A stretch of DNA of 38,970 nt, taken from an uncultured Acetatifactor sp. GTDB lineage: Bacteria > Bacillota > Clostridia > Lachnospirales > Lachnospiraceae. Below are positions 1 to 7,797 of the stretch, one piece after another (the first letter of the stretch is position 1; each line of letters starts with the position of its first letter). The notes below the pieces were generated by a model. That model worked only from the letters and a program-made list of their open reading frames with translations, ran no database searches and was not told the DNA's origin. Both the position numbers and the translations under genes were made by a program. The stretch is taken from assembly GCA_910585805.1 (NCBI GenBank), contig CAJUFB010000007.1, positions 63,219-102,188 on the forward strand, given 5' to 3'.

Positions 1-2
1 GC

Positions 3-80
3 TCCGAAGGAACGGATTCCTCTGAGGCAGATTCTGAAGGCGCGGACGCTTCCGACGGTGAGGCGGATTCTGAGGGCTGA
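3..80 (+). CDS. C-terminal tail of an acidic Ser/Glu/Asp-rich protein (5' partial)
   Basis: The frame open from base 3 encodes 25 residues and stops at TGA 78-80. The tail is almost entirely Ser, Glu, Asp, Gly and Ala in a loose repeat (SEADSEG, SDGEADSEG). The body of the gene lies outside the window, so the protein cannot be named. Such tails are usually disordered. Frame choice rests on composition only, since another frame is also open for about 100 bases here. Confidence 0.45.
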   Translation, partial: SEGTDSSEADSEGADASDGEADSEG

Positions 81-241
81 CACTGTGGCTGTATGAAAAA
101 GGAGAGTTTTGACGGCCTGCCTGAGGTGTCAGGACGGGAAATTCTGTATCCGCGGGTCTGCGGGCAAGGTGAGGGCGGAGTGTCATTGCCTGTGGAGCGT
201 GGATAAGAATGGAAACAGGGCGGACGTGTAAGATCGCATGG

Positions 242-272
242 AAGGCGGCGGTGTTTTTCACGCCGCCTTTTT
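242..272 (+). terminator. Rho-independent terminator
   Basis: AAGGCGGCG (242-250) pairs with CGCCGCCTT (261-269) around a 10-base loop, followed by a short T run. It lies between the partial first gene and the HAD gene and would end the upstream transcript. Confidence 0.85.
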
Positions 273-281
273 ATGACAGAT

Positions 282-309
282 TTGTCAGATATACAGACAG
301 CCATACAAT
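282..309 (+). promoter_or_regulatory. Candidate sigma-A promoter of the HAD phosphatase gene
   Basis: TTGTCA (282-287), a 16-base spacer and TACAAT (304-309) sit just after the terminator and about 24 bases before the chosen start codon. Both hexamers match consensus at 5 of 6 positions. Confidence 0.55.
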
Positions 310-332
310 CATATATTTTTCAAGAGGAAGAT

Positions 333-1136
333 ATGAAAACAAAAGCACTGGTAATGGATATAGACGGAACGCTGACGAATTCCCGGAAGGAGATCACCCC
401 GGCCACGGGAAGGGCCATTCGGACGATTCTGGAACGGGGCCATAAGGTGGTCCTGGCATCCGGGCGGCCGACGTTCGGGATGCGGCGTTACGCGGAAGAA
501 TTGGAACTGGATCGGTTTGGCGGGTATTTGTTGTCCCACAATGGCGCAAGAGCGATGGATTATCAGACAGGGAAGGTGATCTTTCAGAAAGCGCTGCCGC
601 TGGAACTGCTGCCTGATCTTTATGATTTCGCCGAAAAAAACGGCTGCGGGCTTGCCACACATTCTGAGGATACGTTGATATCGGCATTTGCACCTGACCG
701 GTATGTGGAATTGGAGGCGCGCATCAACGGAATGCCGGCGAAAAAGGTGGGGAATTTCGCGGAATATGTGGATTTTGATATCTATAAATGTTTTATGACG
801 GCAGACGGTGAGAAGGCGGCGGTTCTGGAAAAGGAGCTGCAGAGCTGCTGCGGCTCCAGAGCTTCTGTCTACCGGTCGGAGGCTTTTTTTCTTGAGATCG
901 TGCCGGAAGGTGTGGATAAAGGAGATTCTCTGGCGCGGCTGATGGAAACCATCGGCATACGGCGTGAGGACGTGGTCTGCTGCGGGGACGGGTATAACGA
1001 CATTTCCATGCTCCGCTATGCCGGCGTGGGGGTGGCAATGGGAAATGCCCAATCTCCGGTGAAAGAAGCGGCAGATTACGTGACAGCCGCCAATGACGAG
1101 GATGGGCTGGTGCAGGTGATCGAGCGGTTTATTTGA
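333..1136 (+). CDS. Cof-type HAD-IIB family hydrolase
   Basis: A cytoplasmic haloacid-dehalogenase-superfamily phosphatase of the Cof/YidA type (267 aa). These enzymes hydrolyse phosphate from small sugar phosphates or cofactors; the substrate cannot be read from sequence. Motif I is VMDIDGTLTNS with nucleophile D9 and acid/base D11. The C-terminal metal-binding motif is CCGDGYNDISML, and the phrase GVGVAMGNA that closes the Cof fold follows. The IIB cap lies between. The same frame is open further upstream, but ATG 333 places the motif I aspartate at residue 9, as is usual, and has GAGG five bases before it. It appears to be a single gene between a terminator and cca. Confidence 0.9.
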   Translation: MKTKALVMDIDGTLTNSRKEITPATGRAIRTILERGHKVVLASGRPTFGMRRYAEELELDRFGGYLLSHNGARAMDYQTGKVIFQKALPLELLPDLYDFAEKNGCGLATHSEDTLISAFAPDRYVELEARINGMPAKKVGNFAEYVDFDIYKCFMTADGEKAAVLEKELQSCCGSRASVYRSEAFFLEIVPEGVDKGDSLARLMETIGIRREDVVCCGDGYNDISMLRYAGVGVAMGNAQSPVKEAADYVTAANDEDGLVQVIERFI

Positions 1137-1277
1137 GAACCGGAAACATGCCGGCTCTATGGAGGGCGCAGATGCGCGTTTCGTCCATGCGGTACGGAAT
1201 GCGGTAAACAGGCGGACCTGCAGGTATATGTCTCAGACATGGACAGGCAGAGCCGGAAACGGGATCAAGGTGGTAGT

Positions 1278-2627
1278 ATGAATCAGAAGGTCAGGATAGA
1301 GGTGCCGCAAAAGGGACAATATATTATAGACAGGATCAGGGAGGCAGGATTTGAGGCCTATGTGGTGGGCGGCTGCGTGCGGGACCGTATCCTGGGCAGA
1401 GAGCCGGAAGACTGGGACATCACCACATCCGCAAAACCGGAGCAGATCAAGACGCTTTTTCACAGAACCATAGACACCGGGCTGCAGCACGGGACGGTGA
1501 CGGTCATGCTGGATAAGGAAGGATTTGAAGTGACGACCTACCGGCTTGACGGAGAATATGAGGATGGCAGGCATCCGAAGGCGGTTACTTTTACGTCCGA
1601 TCTGGAGGAGGATTTAAAACGCAGAGACCTGACCATCAATGCCATGGCCTATAATGACAGGGAAGGGCTGGTGGATCTGTTCGGAGGCATGGAAGATCTG
1701 GAAGCGGGGGTGATCCGCTGCGTGGGGGACCCTGAAGAACGCTTTCAGGAGGATGCGCTGCGCATTTTGAGAGCCGTGCGTTTCTCGGCGCAGCTGGGCT
1801 ATTTCATTGAAGCGAAGACTCTGGCTGCCATCCGGAAGCTGTCACCTTCCCTGGAGCGGATCAGCCGGGAGCGGATACAGATGGAACTGGTAAAGTTATT
1901 AGTGTCGCCTCATCCGGAGTATCTCAGGACAGCATATGACAATGGTGTCACACAGGCGTTCCTGCCGGAATTTGATCAATGCATGGTGACAGAACAGAAC
2001 CATCCCCATCACTGCTACAGCGTGGGAGAGCACATTCTCCATTCCTTAAACGCCATAGAAGCGGACAGGGTGCTGCGGCTGGCCATGCTGTTTCATGATA
2101 TGGGAAAGCCTGCCGTACTGACTGTGGACGGGAACGGGATCACCCATTTTCACGGTCATGCTGCGGTCAGCGCGGATATGGCCAAGACGATTCTGCAGCG
2201 TCTGAAGTTTGACAATGACACCATTCATAAAGTATGCAGACTGGTGCTGTATCATGACTACGGAAACGGGATCCCGGCAGATAAAGCAATCGTCCGCAGG
2301 GCCCTGAATAAAATCGGACCGGATGCGTTTCCCGGGCTTTTTGCGGTAAAGCATGCGGATATTCTGGCGCAGAGCGGCTATATGAGACAGGAGAAGCTGA
2401 GAAATCTGGAGAGCTGGCACAGGCTGTATCAGGAGATCGTGGCGGATCAGGAATGCGTCTCCTTAAAAAGCCTGGCGGTGGACGGCTCCGACCTGATCGC
2501 AGCCGGTTGGAAGCCGGGTAAAGTGCTGGGGGAAACCCTTCAGAAACTACTGGAACTGGTGCTTGAGGATCCGGAACGTAACAGCAGGGAATGGCTGATG
2601 GCGGAGGCGGAGCGCCTGAAAAGATAG
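1278..2627 (+). CDS. cca: CCA tRNA nucleotidyltransferase (HD-domain type)
   Basis: Adds or repairs the 3'-terminal CCA of tRNAs, using CTP and ATP. The 449-aa protein has the nucleotidyltransferase signature VVGGCVRDRILG at about residues 29-40, metal-binding carboxylates D45/D47 in EDWDITTS, and the RRDLTINAMAY motif. A C-terminal HD phosphohydrolase domain (HHCYSVGEHILHSL, then MLFHDMGKP) is also found in many Gram-positive and E. coli-type enzymes. ATG 1278 has AAGGTGG upstream; the open frame extends 13 codons further without a good ribosome site. Poly(A) polymerases share the fold, but the HD domain and length favour the CCA enzyme. It probably shares a transcript with the CotS-like gene 98 bases downstream. 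Confidence 0.93.
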   Translation: MNQKVRIEVPQKGQYIIDRIREAGFEAYVVGGCVRDRILGREPEDWDITTSAKPEQIKTLFHRTIDTGLQHGTVTVMLDKEGFEVTTYRLDGEYEDGRHPKAVTFTSDLEEDLKRRDLTINAMAYNDREGLVDLFGGMEDLEAGVIRCVGDPEERFQEDALRILRAVRFSAQLGYFIEAKTLAAIRKLSPSLERISRERIQMELVKLLVSPHPEYLRTAYDNGVTQAFLPEFDQCMVTEQNHPHHCYSVGEHILHSLNAIEADRVLRLAMLFHDMGKPAVLTVDGNGITHFHGHAAVSADMAKTILQRLKFDNDTIHKVCRLVLYHDYGNGIPADKAIVRRALNKIGPDAFPGLFAVKHADILAQSGYMRQEKLRNLESWHRLYQEIVADQECVSLKSLAVDGSDLIAAGWKPGKVLGETLQKLLELVLEDPERNSREWLMAEAERLKR

Positions 2628-2725
2628 AAAAAGCGATAACATACTTTCAGGAATCTTCTCATATGATAGGGTATAAACCGGACTGGATACAGTACGGCTA
2701 AGAAACTGATCAGGAGGGGCCGGAA

Positions 2726-3757
2726 GTGAATGACAGGGCAGTTGAGTTACTGGAACAGTATGAGATCGAAGTGCTTCGCACCAGAAAAGGCAGAGGTGCG
2801 ATTCTGTGTGAGACCAGTCAGGGAAGTCTGATCTTGAAAGAATATGCAGGGAGCCAGGAGCGGATAGAGCTTCAGGACAGATTGCTGAAGCAGGTGGCGC
2901 AGGCAGGTCTGGTACAGGTGGAGCGGATCGTGCCCGACAGGGAGGGCGCGCTGTTTGTGAAAGATAATGACGGAGTGAAATATGTGTTAAAGACATGGCA
3001 GGACGGCAGGGAATGCAGCATTCATGACAGAGGGGAATGTGTGGAGGCGGTTCGGCTTCTTGCCAGGCTTCATGAAAATATGACACTTCCGTCAGATAAG
3101 CCGGGCCTTCCGTCAGCTTTTTCTGTGGAAAAAGAGTATGAGAAACGCAACAGAGAGCTGAAGCGGGTGCGGAATTATCTTCAGCAGAAGAAGCAGAAAT
3201 CCTGGTTTGAACTGAGCCTGCGCAGGGCGCTGGACAGTTTTCTGGAACAGGCGCAGACAGTGACGGAGGAATGGAAGGAATATGCCGGCCTGCTGGCGGA
3301 GGACACGGCTGAGGCAGGAAAGACTGCCGGCGGCCGGGAAAGCGGGGGAAGGATTTCCTTCTGTCACGGAGATTATCAGTATCACAATATCCTCCAGGGC
3401 GGCAGCGGATGGCTTCTGGTCAACTTTGAGAAATATATACGTGATAATCCGGTCAGGGATCTGTATCTGCTGCTGCGCAAGCTGCTGGAGAAGGAAAACT
3501 GGTCGGTATCTCTGGGGGCGGAACTGCTGGAAGCCTATGAGAAGGAGCGTCCGGTCAGCGCCCACAGCCGGATCGATCTGTATTACCGCCTGGCATATCC
3601 CGAAAAATTCTGGAAGATAGCCAATTTTTATTATAATTCCGGAAAGGCATGGATTCCGGGAAAGAACCAGGAAAAGCTGGAAAGAGTCATTGCACAGGAA
3701 CAGGAGAAACAGCATTTCCTGGATGAAGTATTTCGCGATATCAGCCGTCTGCGGTAA
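2726..3757 (+). CDS. CotS-family spore coat / aminoglycoside-phosphotransferase-fold protein
   Basis: A 343-aa protein of the CotS/YsxE/YutH group, which have a protein-kinase-like (APH) fold and are found on or needed for the spore coat. The start is GTG, fixed by a strong AGGAGG at 2712-2717 eight bases upstream. The N-lobe shows ILCETSQGSLILKEY, and the catalytic-loop motif is FCHGDYQYHNIL near residue 215. The following metal-binding segment reads LLVNFEKY, so the usual DFD/DFG aspartate is Asn. That substitution may mean weak or no kinase activity. Its place in a genome rich in sporulation genes supports a coat role, but a small-molecule kinase is not excluded. Confidence 0.8.
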   Translation: MNDRAVELLEQYEIEVLRTRKGRGAILCETSQGSLILKEYAGSQERIELQDRLLKQVAQAGLVQVERIVPDREGALFVKDNDGVKYVLKTWQDGRECSIHDRGECVEAVRLLARLHENMTLPSDKPGLPSAFSVEKEYEKRNRELKRVRNYLQQKKQKSWFELSLRRALDSFLEQAQTVTEEWKEYAGLLAEDTAEAGKTAGGRESGGRISFCHGDYQYHNILQGGSGWLLVNFEKYIRDNPVRDLYLLLRKLLEKENWSVSLGAELLEAYEKERPVSAHSRIDLYYRLAYPEKFWKIANFYYNSGKAWIPGKNQEKLERVIAQEQEKQHFLDEVFRDISRLR

Positions 3758-3828
3758 CGGATGGCTGAATTCGGACAGAGGAAGATCAGATGCATGGATG
3801 CGCAAAAGAGTAAATACGGAGAAAATAT

Positions 3829-5268
3829 ATGATAAAAAGCAAGATAAAAAACGAAAAAAAGAAAATAAACAGATGTGCATCCGCTGTTGTTCTGAGTATG
3901 ACAGCAGCTTATCTGTCCGGCTGCGCGGTGCCGTTTATGGGGAACGGGGGAAAGCCGGCGGTCTCGCCGGTACCGGAGCAGATAGATACAGGTTTCGTGG
4001 CTCCCGGACCGGAGAGCTTTGATTCCGCAGATACGGCCATTCTGGTGGAGAGGGACGAGGAAGAGAACCGGCTGACTTTCCTGAATCTGGACCTGGGCCG
4101 CAGGTATACGCTTTCCATGGACGGTACCACAAGACTGTATGATAAGTATGGCGAAGCGATCTCCATCGCTCAGATACAGAAGGGGGATATTGTGGATATT
4201 ACCTTTCTGAAGTCGAAAAAGCACCTGACAACCATGCAGCTGTCTGCTCAGAGTTGGACCTATACCGATGTGGCATGGTATAAGTTCGATGCATTGAGAG
4301 GGGAGGTAACCATAGGAGAAGAAGCCTTCAAGCTGACTTCCAATACTCAGTATCTGTCCGGGGGCAGAAACATTGAACTGATGGATCTGAATGCCGCTGA
4401 TATATTAAGCTTTCAAGGGATCGGCAGCCAGGTCCTGAGTGTCTGTGTGGAAAGGGGACATGGATATCTGCGCCTGGTGAACGGTGAGAAATTTGTGGGA
4501 GGATGGATTGAAGTGGGGCAGGAGCAGATACAGCGCATAACGGAGGATATGCTGCTTCTGGTGCCGGAAGGAAATTATCAGGTCAATATCACCAACAGGG
4601 GAGGCGGCGGTATCAAGAGCGTGGAGATCGCCCGCAATGAAGAGACAGTGCTGGACATCGGCGACCTGGAAATACCGGAGCCGCAGACGGGGACGGTACT
4701 GTTTTCCCTGACACCCCCTGATGCCGAACTCTACATTGACGGAACGAAAACGGATGCTTCCGGGCCGGTTACGTTGGAGTACGGTCTCCACCAGATGATC
4801 GTGCGTGCGGAAGGATATCAGTCCGTTACCCAGTATATCCGCGTTGCGCAGGAATCCGCAAGCTTTGAGATTGTAATGGATGCGGTGGCGGATGTGGAGG
4901 AGAGCAGCGTGTCGCCGGATCCTTCTGCGTCGCCGGATCCTTCTGCGTCACCGGATCCCGTTACGGATTACTACAAGGTATACATCGATGCGCCGGAAGG
5001 AGTGGAGGTATATCTTGACGGAAACTATGTAGGCGTTTCTCCCTGCAGCTTCCCGAAATCGGAAGGGGCCCATGTGCTCATTCTTCGGAAAGAAGGATAT
5101 GAGACCAGAAGTTATACGCTGCAGATTGACGATGCCGAAAAGGATATGTCCTATTCCTTTGCGGATCTGCTGAAATATAGTACGGAGGCAACGGCAAGTC
5201 CGGAGCCGGATGCAGACGCCGCGCCGACCCCGGAGCCTGATCCCACTGCGGCCCCTGATTCCCACTGA
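3829..5268 (+). CDS. PEGA-domain lipoprotein
   Basis: A 479-aa exported lipoprotein. A basic N-terminus is followed by a hydrophobic stretch and the lipobox LSGC with Cys32, so it is expected to be anchored to the outer face of the membrane. The central region (about 60-280) is beta-rich and unassigned. Two PEGA domains follow: one with LTPPDAELYIDGTKTD and one with VYIDAPEGVEVYLDGNYVG. PEGA domains are surface beta-sandwiches. The domains are joined by an SPDPSA tandem linker, and the C-terminus is a Pro/Glu/Asp tail. CGGAG lies about seven bases before ATG 3829. Function is unknown; a cell-surface structural or sensing role is inferred from the domains alone. Confidence 0.82.
   Translation: MIKSKIKNEKKKINRCASAVVLSMTAAYLSGCAVPFMGNGGKPAVSPVPEQIDTGFVAPGPESFDSADTAILVERDEEENRLTFLNLDLGRRYTLSMDGTTRLYDKYGEAISIAQIQKGDIVDITFLKSKKHLTTMQLSAQSWTYTDVAWYKFDALRGEVTIGEEAFKLTSNTQYLSGGRNIELMDLNAADILSFQGIGSQVLSVCVERGHGYLRLVNGEKFVGGWIEVGQEQIQRITEDMLLLVPEGNYQVNITNRGGGGIKSVEIARNEETVLDIGDLEIPEPQTGTVLFSLTPPDAELYIDGTKTDASGPVTLEYGLHQMIVRAEGYQSVTQYIRVAQESASFEIVMDAVADVEESSVSPDPSASPDPSASPDPVTDYYKVYIDAPEGVEVYLDGNYVGVSPCSFPKSEGAHVLILRKEGYETRSYTLQIDDAEKDMSYSFADLLKYSTEATASPEPDADAAPTPEPDPTAAPDSH
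4912..4965 (+). repeat. Three tandem 18-nt units encoding SPDPSA
   Basis: Units start at 4912, 4930 and 4948. The first two are identical in DNA and the third has diverged. They encode the flexible linker between the two PEGA domains. Near-identical DNA suggests recent slippage expansion. Confidence 0.85.
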
Positions 5269-5336
5269 TCCGGTTCCGGCCCGGAGCCTGATCCTGCTCC
5301 GGCTCAGGATTCCGCCTGATCCGGTTCCGGCCCGGA
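5266..5336 (+). repeat. 51-nt-periodic repeat spanning and following the PEGA lipoprotein stop
   Basis: TGATCCGGTTCCGGCCCGGA occurs at 5266-5285 and again at 5317-5336, exactly 51 bases (17 codons) apart. The first copy contains the stop codon of the lipoprotein gene. Between them the same reading frame still encodes a PEPDPAPAQDSA-like tail, then meets a second TGA at the equivalent place. Confidence 0.8.
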
Positions 5337-5590
5337 AGCCTGTCCCTCCGCGGTCCGGGAGGCTGTGTCTGTGCCTGATGAAAGCCTGCTCCTGGTTCCT
5401 GCGCAGCCTGATATTGCCTTTGATATGCCGCTGCTGCAAAGCGTTTTATGCACTTCGGGTAAATTTGCGTTTGACCTGAAAAATTCCTTGACAAACCCGG
5501 AAAAACCATATATATATATATTTAGACGTTTCAGAGAGACAGCTTCGAAATGAAATGTACAAAAATGAAGACTCATATAGGAGGATCAAG
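5269..5590 (+). other. Intergenic region: decayed Pro/Glu/Asp repeat, then the HU promoter
   Basis: The first half (to about 5400) is GC-rich DNA continuing the lipoprotein tail repeat past its stop. The second half is AT-rich and holds the HU promoter and leader. I see no terminator between the lipoprotein gene and the HU promoter. Confidence 0.6.
5489..5517 (+). promoter_or_regulatory. Sigma-A promoter of the HU gene
   Basis: A perfect TTGACA (5489-5494) is followed by 17 bases and TATATA (5512-5517) inside a TA-repeat. The leader to the HU start is about 70 bases. It is the strongest -35 match in the window, fitting an abundant nucleoid protein. Confidence 0.8.
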
Positions 5591-5866
5591 ATGAACAAGA
5601 CAGAATTAATCGTTGCCATGGCTGACCAGGCTGGAATCTCCAAAAAAGATGCCGAGAAAGCTCTGAAAGCCTTCACGGATGTAGTTGCTGACGAATTGAA
5701 GAAGGGCGGAAAAGTCCAGCTGGTAGGTTTTGGTACCTTTGAGGTATCTGAGAGGGCAGCCAGAGAGGGAAGGAATCCCCAGAACGGCGAGCCGATGCAG
5801 ATCGAAGCGTCCAAAGCTCCGAAATTTAAGGCTGGCAAGGCTTTAAAGGACATGGTGAACGAATAA
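5591..5866 (+). CDS. hup: HU family DNA-binding protein
   Basis: A 91-aa nucleoid-associated protein that bends and compacts DNA as a dimer. It starts MNKTELIVAMADQAGISKKD and carries the family signature GFGTFEVSERAAREGRNPQNGE, the beta-arm that inserts into the minor groove. ATG 5591 is preceded by AGGAGG at 5579-5584; an upstream in-frame ATG at 5555 would add 12 atypical residues. It stands at the head of the rqcP-yabP-yabQ-divIC cluster, as in many Clostridia. Confidence 0.96.
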   Translation: MNKTELIVAMADQAGISKKDAEKALKAFTDVVADELKKGGKVQLVGFGTFEVSERAAREGRNPQNGEPMQIEASKAPKFKAGKALKDMVNE

Positions 5867-5955
5867 TACGTCATCAGTTCATAGGGAAGTGCCAACTGGC
5901 AATTCCTTCAGTAATGATCTGTTAACGATTCCTAGAAAGTACGAAGTATAAAAAG

Positions 5956-6006
5956 CCCGGTGAATGTTCCGATCTTCAATGAACCAAAGGACAGGCACCG
6001 GGTTTT
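5956..6006 (+). terminator. Probable terminator after HU
   Basis: CCCGGTG (5956-5962) pairs with CACCGGG (5996-6002), and inner bases TGTTCC/GGACA extend the stem. The downstream arm runs into TTTT. The loop is long, so this is less certain than the others. Confidence 0.5.
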
Positions 6007-6163
6007 CCGTCCCCTGTAAGGATGGAGAGCGTCGCTTTTTATGTCTGCGTGCCGGCCGGGCAGCAGGGAGGCAGTAAGGAAGCTGCATCGGCTGTGTTCC
6101 GCCGGTTTTCGCGGAAGTCCTGGCGGGGAGATCCGGAAATCAGGATTCGGGGGAGGATGTATC

Positions 6164-6403
6164 ATGAGATTGGACAAGTATCTGAAAGTATCCAGGCTGA
6201 TCAAACGCCGTACCGTGGCGAACGAGGCCTGCGACGGCGGACGTGTGATGATCAATGACAGGGTTGCCAGGGCGTCCGCGGAGGTAAAGCAGGGAGATGT
6301 CATCACCATCTCCTTTGGAAATAAGGAAGTGAAAGTGGAAGTGCTGGATGTCCAGGAGACTGTGAAAAAGGACGAGGCGAAGGAATTGTTCCGTTATCTG
6401 TAG
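6164..6403 (+). CDS. rqcP: S4-domain RNA-binding protein RqcP (YabO)
   Basis: A 79-aa protein that is almost entirely one S4 RNA-binding domain (MRLDKYLKVSRLIKRRTVANEACDG). RqcP/YabO acts with RqcH in ribosome-associated quality control, helping move the 50S-bound nascent chain during Ala-tailing. ATG 6164 has GGGAGG seven bases upstream; the open frame reaches further back but without family similarity. Position directly before yabP-yabQ-divIC matches B. subtilis and Clostridia and supports the name over the related Hsp15. Confidence 0.9.
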   Translation: MRLDKYLKVSRLIKRRTVANEACDGGRVMINDRVARASAEVKQGDVITISFGNKEVKVEVLDVQETVKKDEAKELFRYL

Positions 6404-6435
6404 TGTTCTTTTCCGGGGAATCCCTTCATATACTG

Positions 6436-6460
6436 ATTCAAGGTAATATAAAACTTGAAT
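6436..6460 (+). promoter_or_regulatory. 7-bp inverted repeat between rqcP and yabP
   Basis: ATTCAAG (6436-6442) and CTTGAAT (6454-6460) flank an 11-base AT-rich centre. No T run follows, so a protein-binding or RNA hairpin role is more likely than termination. In B. subtilis yabP and yabQ are expressed in the mother cell under sigma-E; I could not fit a convincing sigma-E promoter here. Confidence 0.35.
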
Positions 6461-6494
6461 GGGGCTGCGGCGCGGCTTCGGGGATGGAGGGGCT

Positions 6495-6782
6495 ATGGAA
6501 GACCTGAGCGGGAATTCCCGTGTACATAAGGTGTTAATGACTAACCGGAGAAACTGTACGGTAAACGGTGTGAACGATGTGCTTTCTTTCGATATTCATG
6601 AGATCCTGCTGGAGACGGAACAGGGAATGCTGATGATCAAGGGAGACGACCTTCATGTCAGCAGGCTGACCTTGGAAAAGGGCGAAGTGGATATCGACGG
6701 CAAGATTGACAGCTTTACCTATTCGGATGTGGCAGGCGCAGGACATAAAAGCGAATCACTGTTGAGCAGGCTGTTCCGGTGA
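6495..6782 (+). CDS. yabP: Sporulation protein YabP
   Basis: A 95-aa protein of the YabP family, which is conserved in endospore formers, is mother-cell expressed in B. subtilis, and is near-invariably paired with yabQ. The core reads VNGVNDVLSFDIHEILLETEQG followed by MLMIKGDDLHVSRLTLEKGEV and ending near FTYSD, a small beta-rich fold. ATG 6495 follows GGAGGGG. Its stop overlaps the yabQ start in GTGA, indicating translational coupling. The biochemical role is unknown. Confidence 0.9.
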   Translation: MEDLSGNSRVHKVLMTNRRNCTVNGVNDVLSFDIHEILLETEQGMLMIKGDDLHVSRLTLEKGEVDIDGKIDSFTYSDVAGAGHKSESLLSRLFR

Positions 6783-7249
6783 GTATGGTAAGTGAAAACG
6801 AGTTTCTGCTGCATTCCCTGATCATGGGGGTATTTCTTCTCTTCGTATATGATATCCTGCGGATCATCAGGAGGGTGATTCCTCATGGCGGTTTCTGGGT
6901 GGCGGTGGAGGATCTGATTTTTTGGGTTTACTGCGGGGCGGAAGTTTTTCTGCTGATGTACCATGAGAGCAACGGGACGCTGCGGTGGTTCGCCGTGACC
7001 GGCGCCATGGCCGGGATGTTTCTCTACAATAAACTGATCAGCAGGCTGTTTGTGAAATATGTATCCTGGGGGCTGGGAAAACTGTTGAAGGGTATCGGCA
7101 GGATATTGCGGTGGCTGCTGAGACCTGTGGGTCTGGCCGGCAGGAAAGCCGGAAGAGGGACGCGCCGTCTGCTGGGCAGGCAGAAAAGGTTTCTGAAAAG
7201 CAGGTTGACGCATTTTCTGAAAGTACTTAAAATAAATATGAAGGTATGA
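6779..7249 (+). CDS. yabQ: Spore cortex biosynthesis protein YabQ
   Basis: A 156-aa membrane protein of the YabQ family. YabQ is a mother-cell protein required for cortex peptidoglycan formation in B. subtilis. Three hydrophobic segments are visible: FLLHSLIMGVFLLFVYDIL (about 8-26), DLIFWVYCGAEVFLLMY (about 42-58) and WFAVTGAMAGMFLYNKLI (about 66-83). A strongly basic C-terminal tail follows. The GTG start at 6779 overlaps the yabP stop; ATG 6785 is a possible alternative. Confidence 0.88.
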   Translation: MSMVSENEFLLHSLIMGVFLLFVYDILRIIRRVIPHGGFWVAVEDLIFWVYCGAEVFLLMYHESNGTLRWFAVTGAMAGMFLYNKLISRLFVKYVSWGLGKLLKGIGRILRWLLRPVGLAGRKAGRGTRRLLGRQKRFLKSRLTHFLKVLKINMKV

Positions 7250-7338
7250 GTTGGGTCCATGGAGCAGTGTGAGAAGTAAAAGTTTCACAGGCAAGTATGT
7301 GCATGCATCCGGATTTACGGGCTGCGGCAGGAATGGAG

Positions 7339-7656
7339 ATGAGTATGGCGAGACGGAATCGGGTTGCGTACCGGAAAAGGACTCAGAACCGCTTCAGCAT
7401 GTTTCTGGTGACGCTGGTAGTGGTGTTGATCCTGATTCTGGTACAGATGGGGAGTATGGAGCTGCAGCGTAAGATTGATGTGAAGGCGGCGGAGGCGGCA
7501 GCGCTGGAAGCCCAGATCGAGGCTGAGATAACACGGGAACAGGAGATAGAGAATTTCGGCAAGGAAGTCCAGACCAAGGGCTATATTGAGAATGTGGCCA
7601 GGGAGAAGCTGGGACTGGTTTATGAAGATGAGATTCTCTTTAAACAGAAGGATTAG
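7339..7656 (+). CDS. divIC: Septum formation initiator family protein (DivIC/FtsB-like)
   Basis: A bitopic division protein of about 105 aa that forms a complex with FtsL and DivIB/FtsQ at the septum. It has a basic cytoplasmic N-terminus (ARRNRVAYRKRTQNR), one membrane segment (FLVTLVVVLILILVQMG) and an extracellular coiled coil rich in Glu/Ala. The conserved end is ENVAREKLGLVYEDEILF. Close ATGs at 7333, 7339 and 7345 are all possible; AGGA at 7329 and GGAG at 7335 best fit 7339 or 7345. It ends the HU-divIC cluster and is followed immediately by a terminator. Confidence 0.88.
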   Translation: MSMARRNRVAYRKRTQNRFSMFLVTLVVVLILILVQMGSMELQRKIDVKAAEAAALEAQIEAEITREQEIENFGKEVQTKGYIENVAREKLGLVYEDEILFKQKD

Positions 7657-7684
7657 GCGGGAGCATGAGGCTTCCGCTTTTTTT
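7657..7684 (+). terminator. Rho-independent terminator directly after divIC
   Basis: GCGGGAGC (7657-7664) pairs with GCTTCCGC (7670-7677) around ATGAG, then seven Ts follow. It starts at the base after the divIC stop. Its T run merges with the upstream Spo0A-box-like element of the spoIIE promoter. Confidence 0.92.
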
Positions 7685-7750
7685 GTCGCAAAACTTTAGG
7701 GGGAGAGGCACGTAGTTTTGACAAAAAAAGTATTTTCCCGTTTTTATAAT
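7681..7750 (+). promoter_or_regulatory. Spo0A-type spoIIE promoter with 21-bp spacer and 0A-box-like sites
   Basis: TTGACA (7718-7723) and TATAAT (7745-7750) are both perfect, but 21 bases apart instead of about 17. The known B. subtilis spoIIE and spoIIG promoters are sigma-A promoters with long spacers (about 21-22 bp) that need Spo0A-P. The -35 lies within TTTTGACAAAAA, whose complement TTTTTGTCAAAA matches the 0A box (TTTGTCRAA). A second, imperfect site TTTTGTCGCAAAA lies at 7681-7693. Sequence is direct observation; Spo0A control is inferred. Confidence 0.78.
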
Positions 7751-7797
7751 GGTACTGCTGCAGGGAGGAAAACGGCAGCGGAAAGGGGTGCTTTGGC

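Noticed and set aside
209..445. 78-codon frame running through the terminator into the HAD gene
   Set aside because: It spans a strong terminator and overlaps a well-supported gene in another frame.
309..1052. 247-codon minus-strand frame opposite the HAD phosphatase
   Set aside because: Antisense shadow; the plus-strand HAD motifs are complete.
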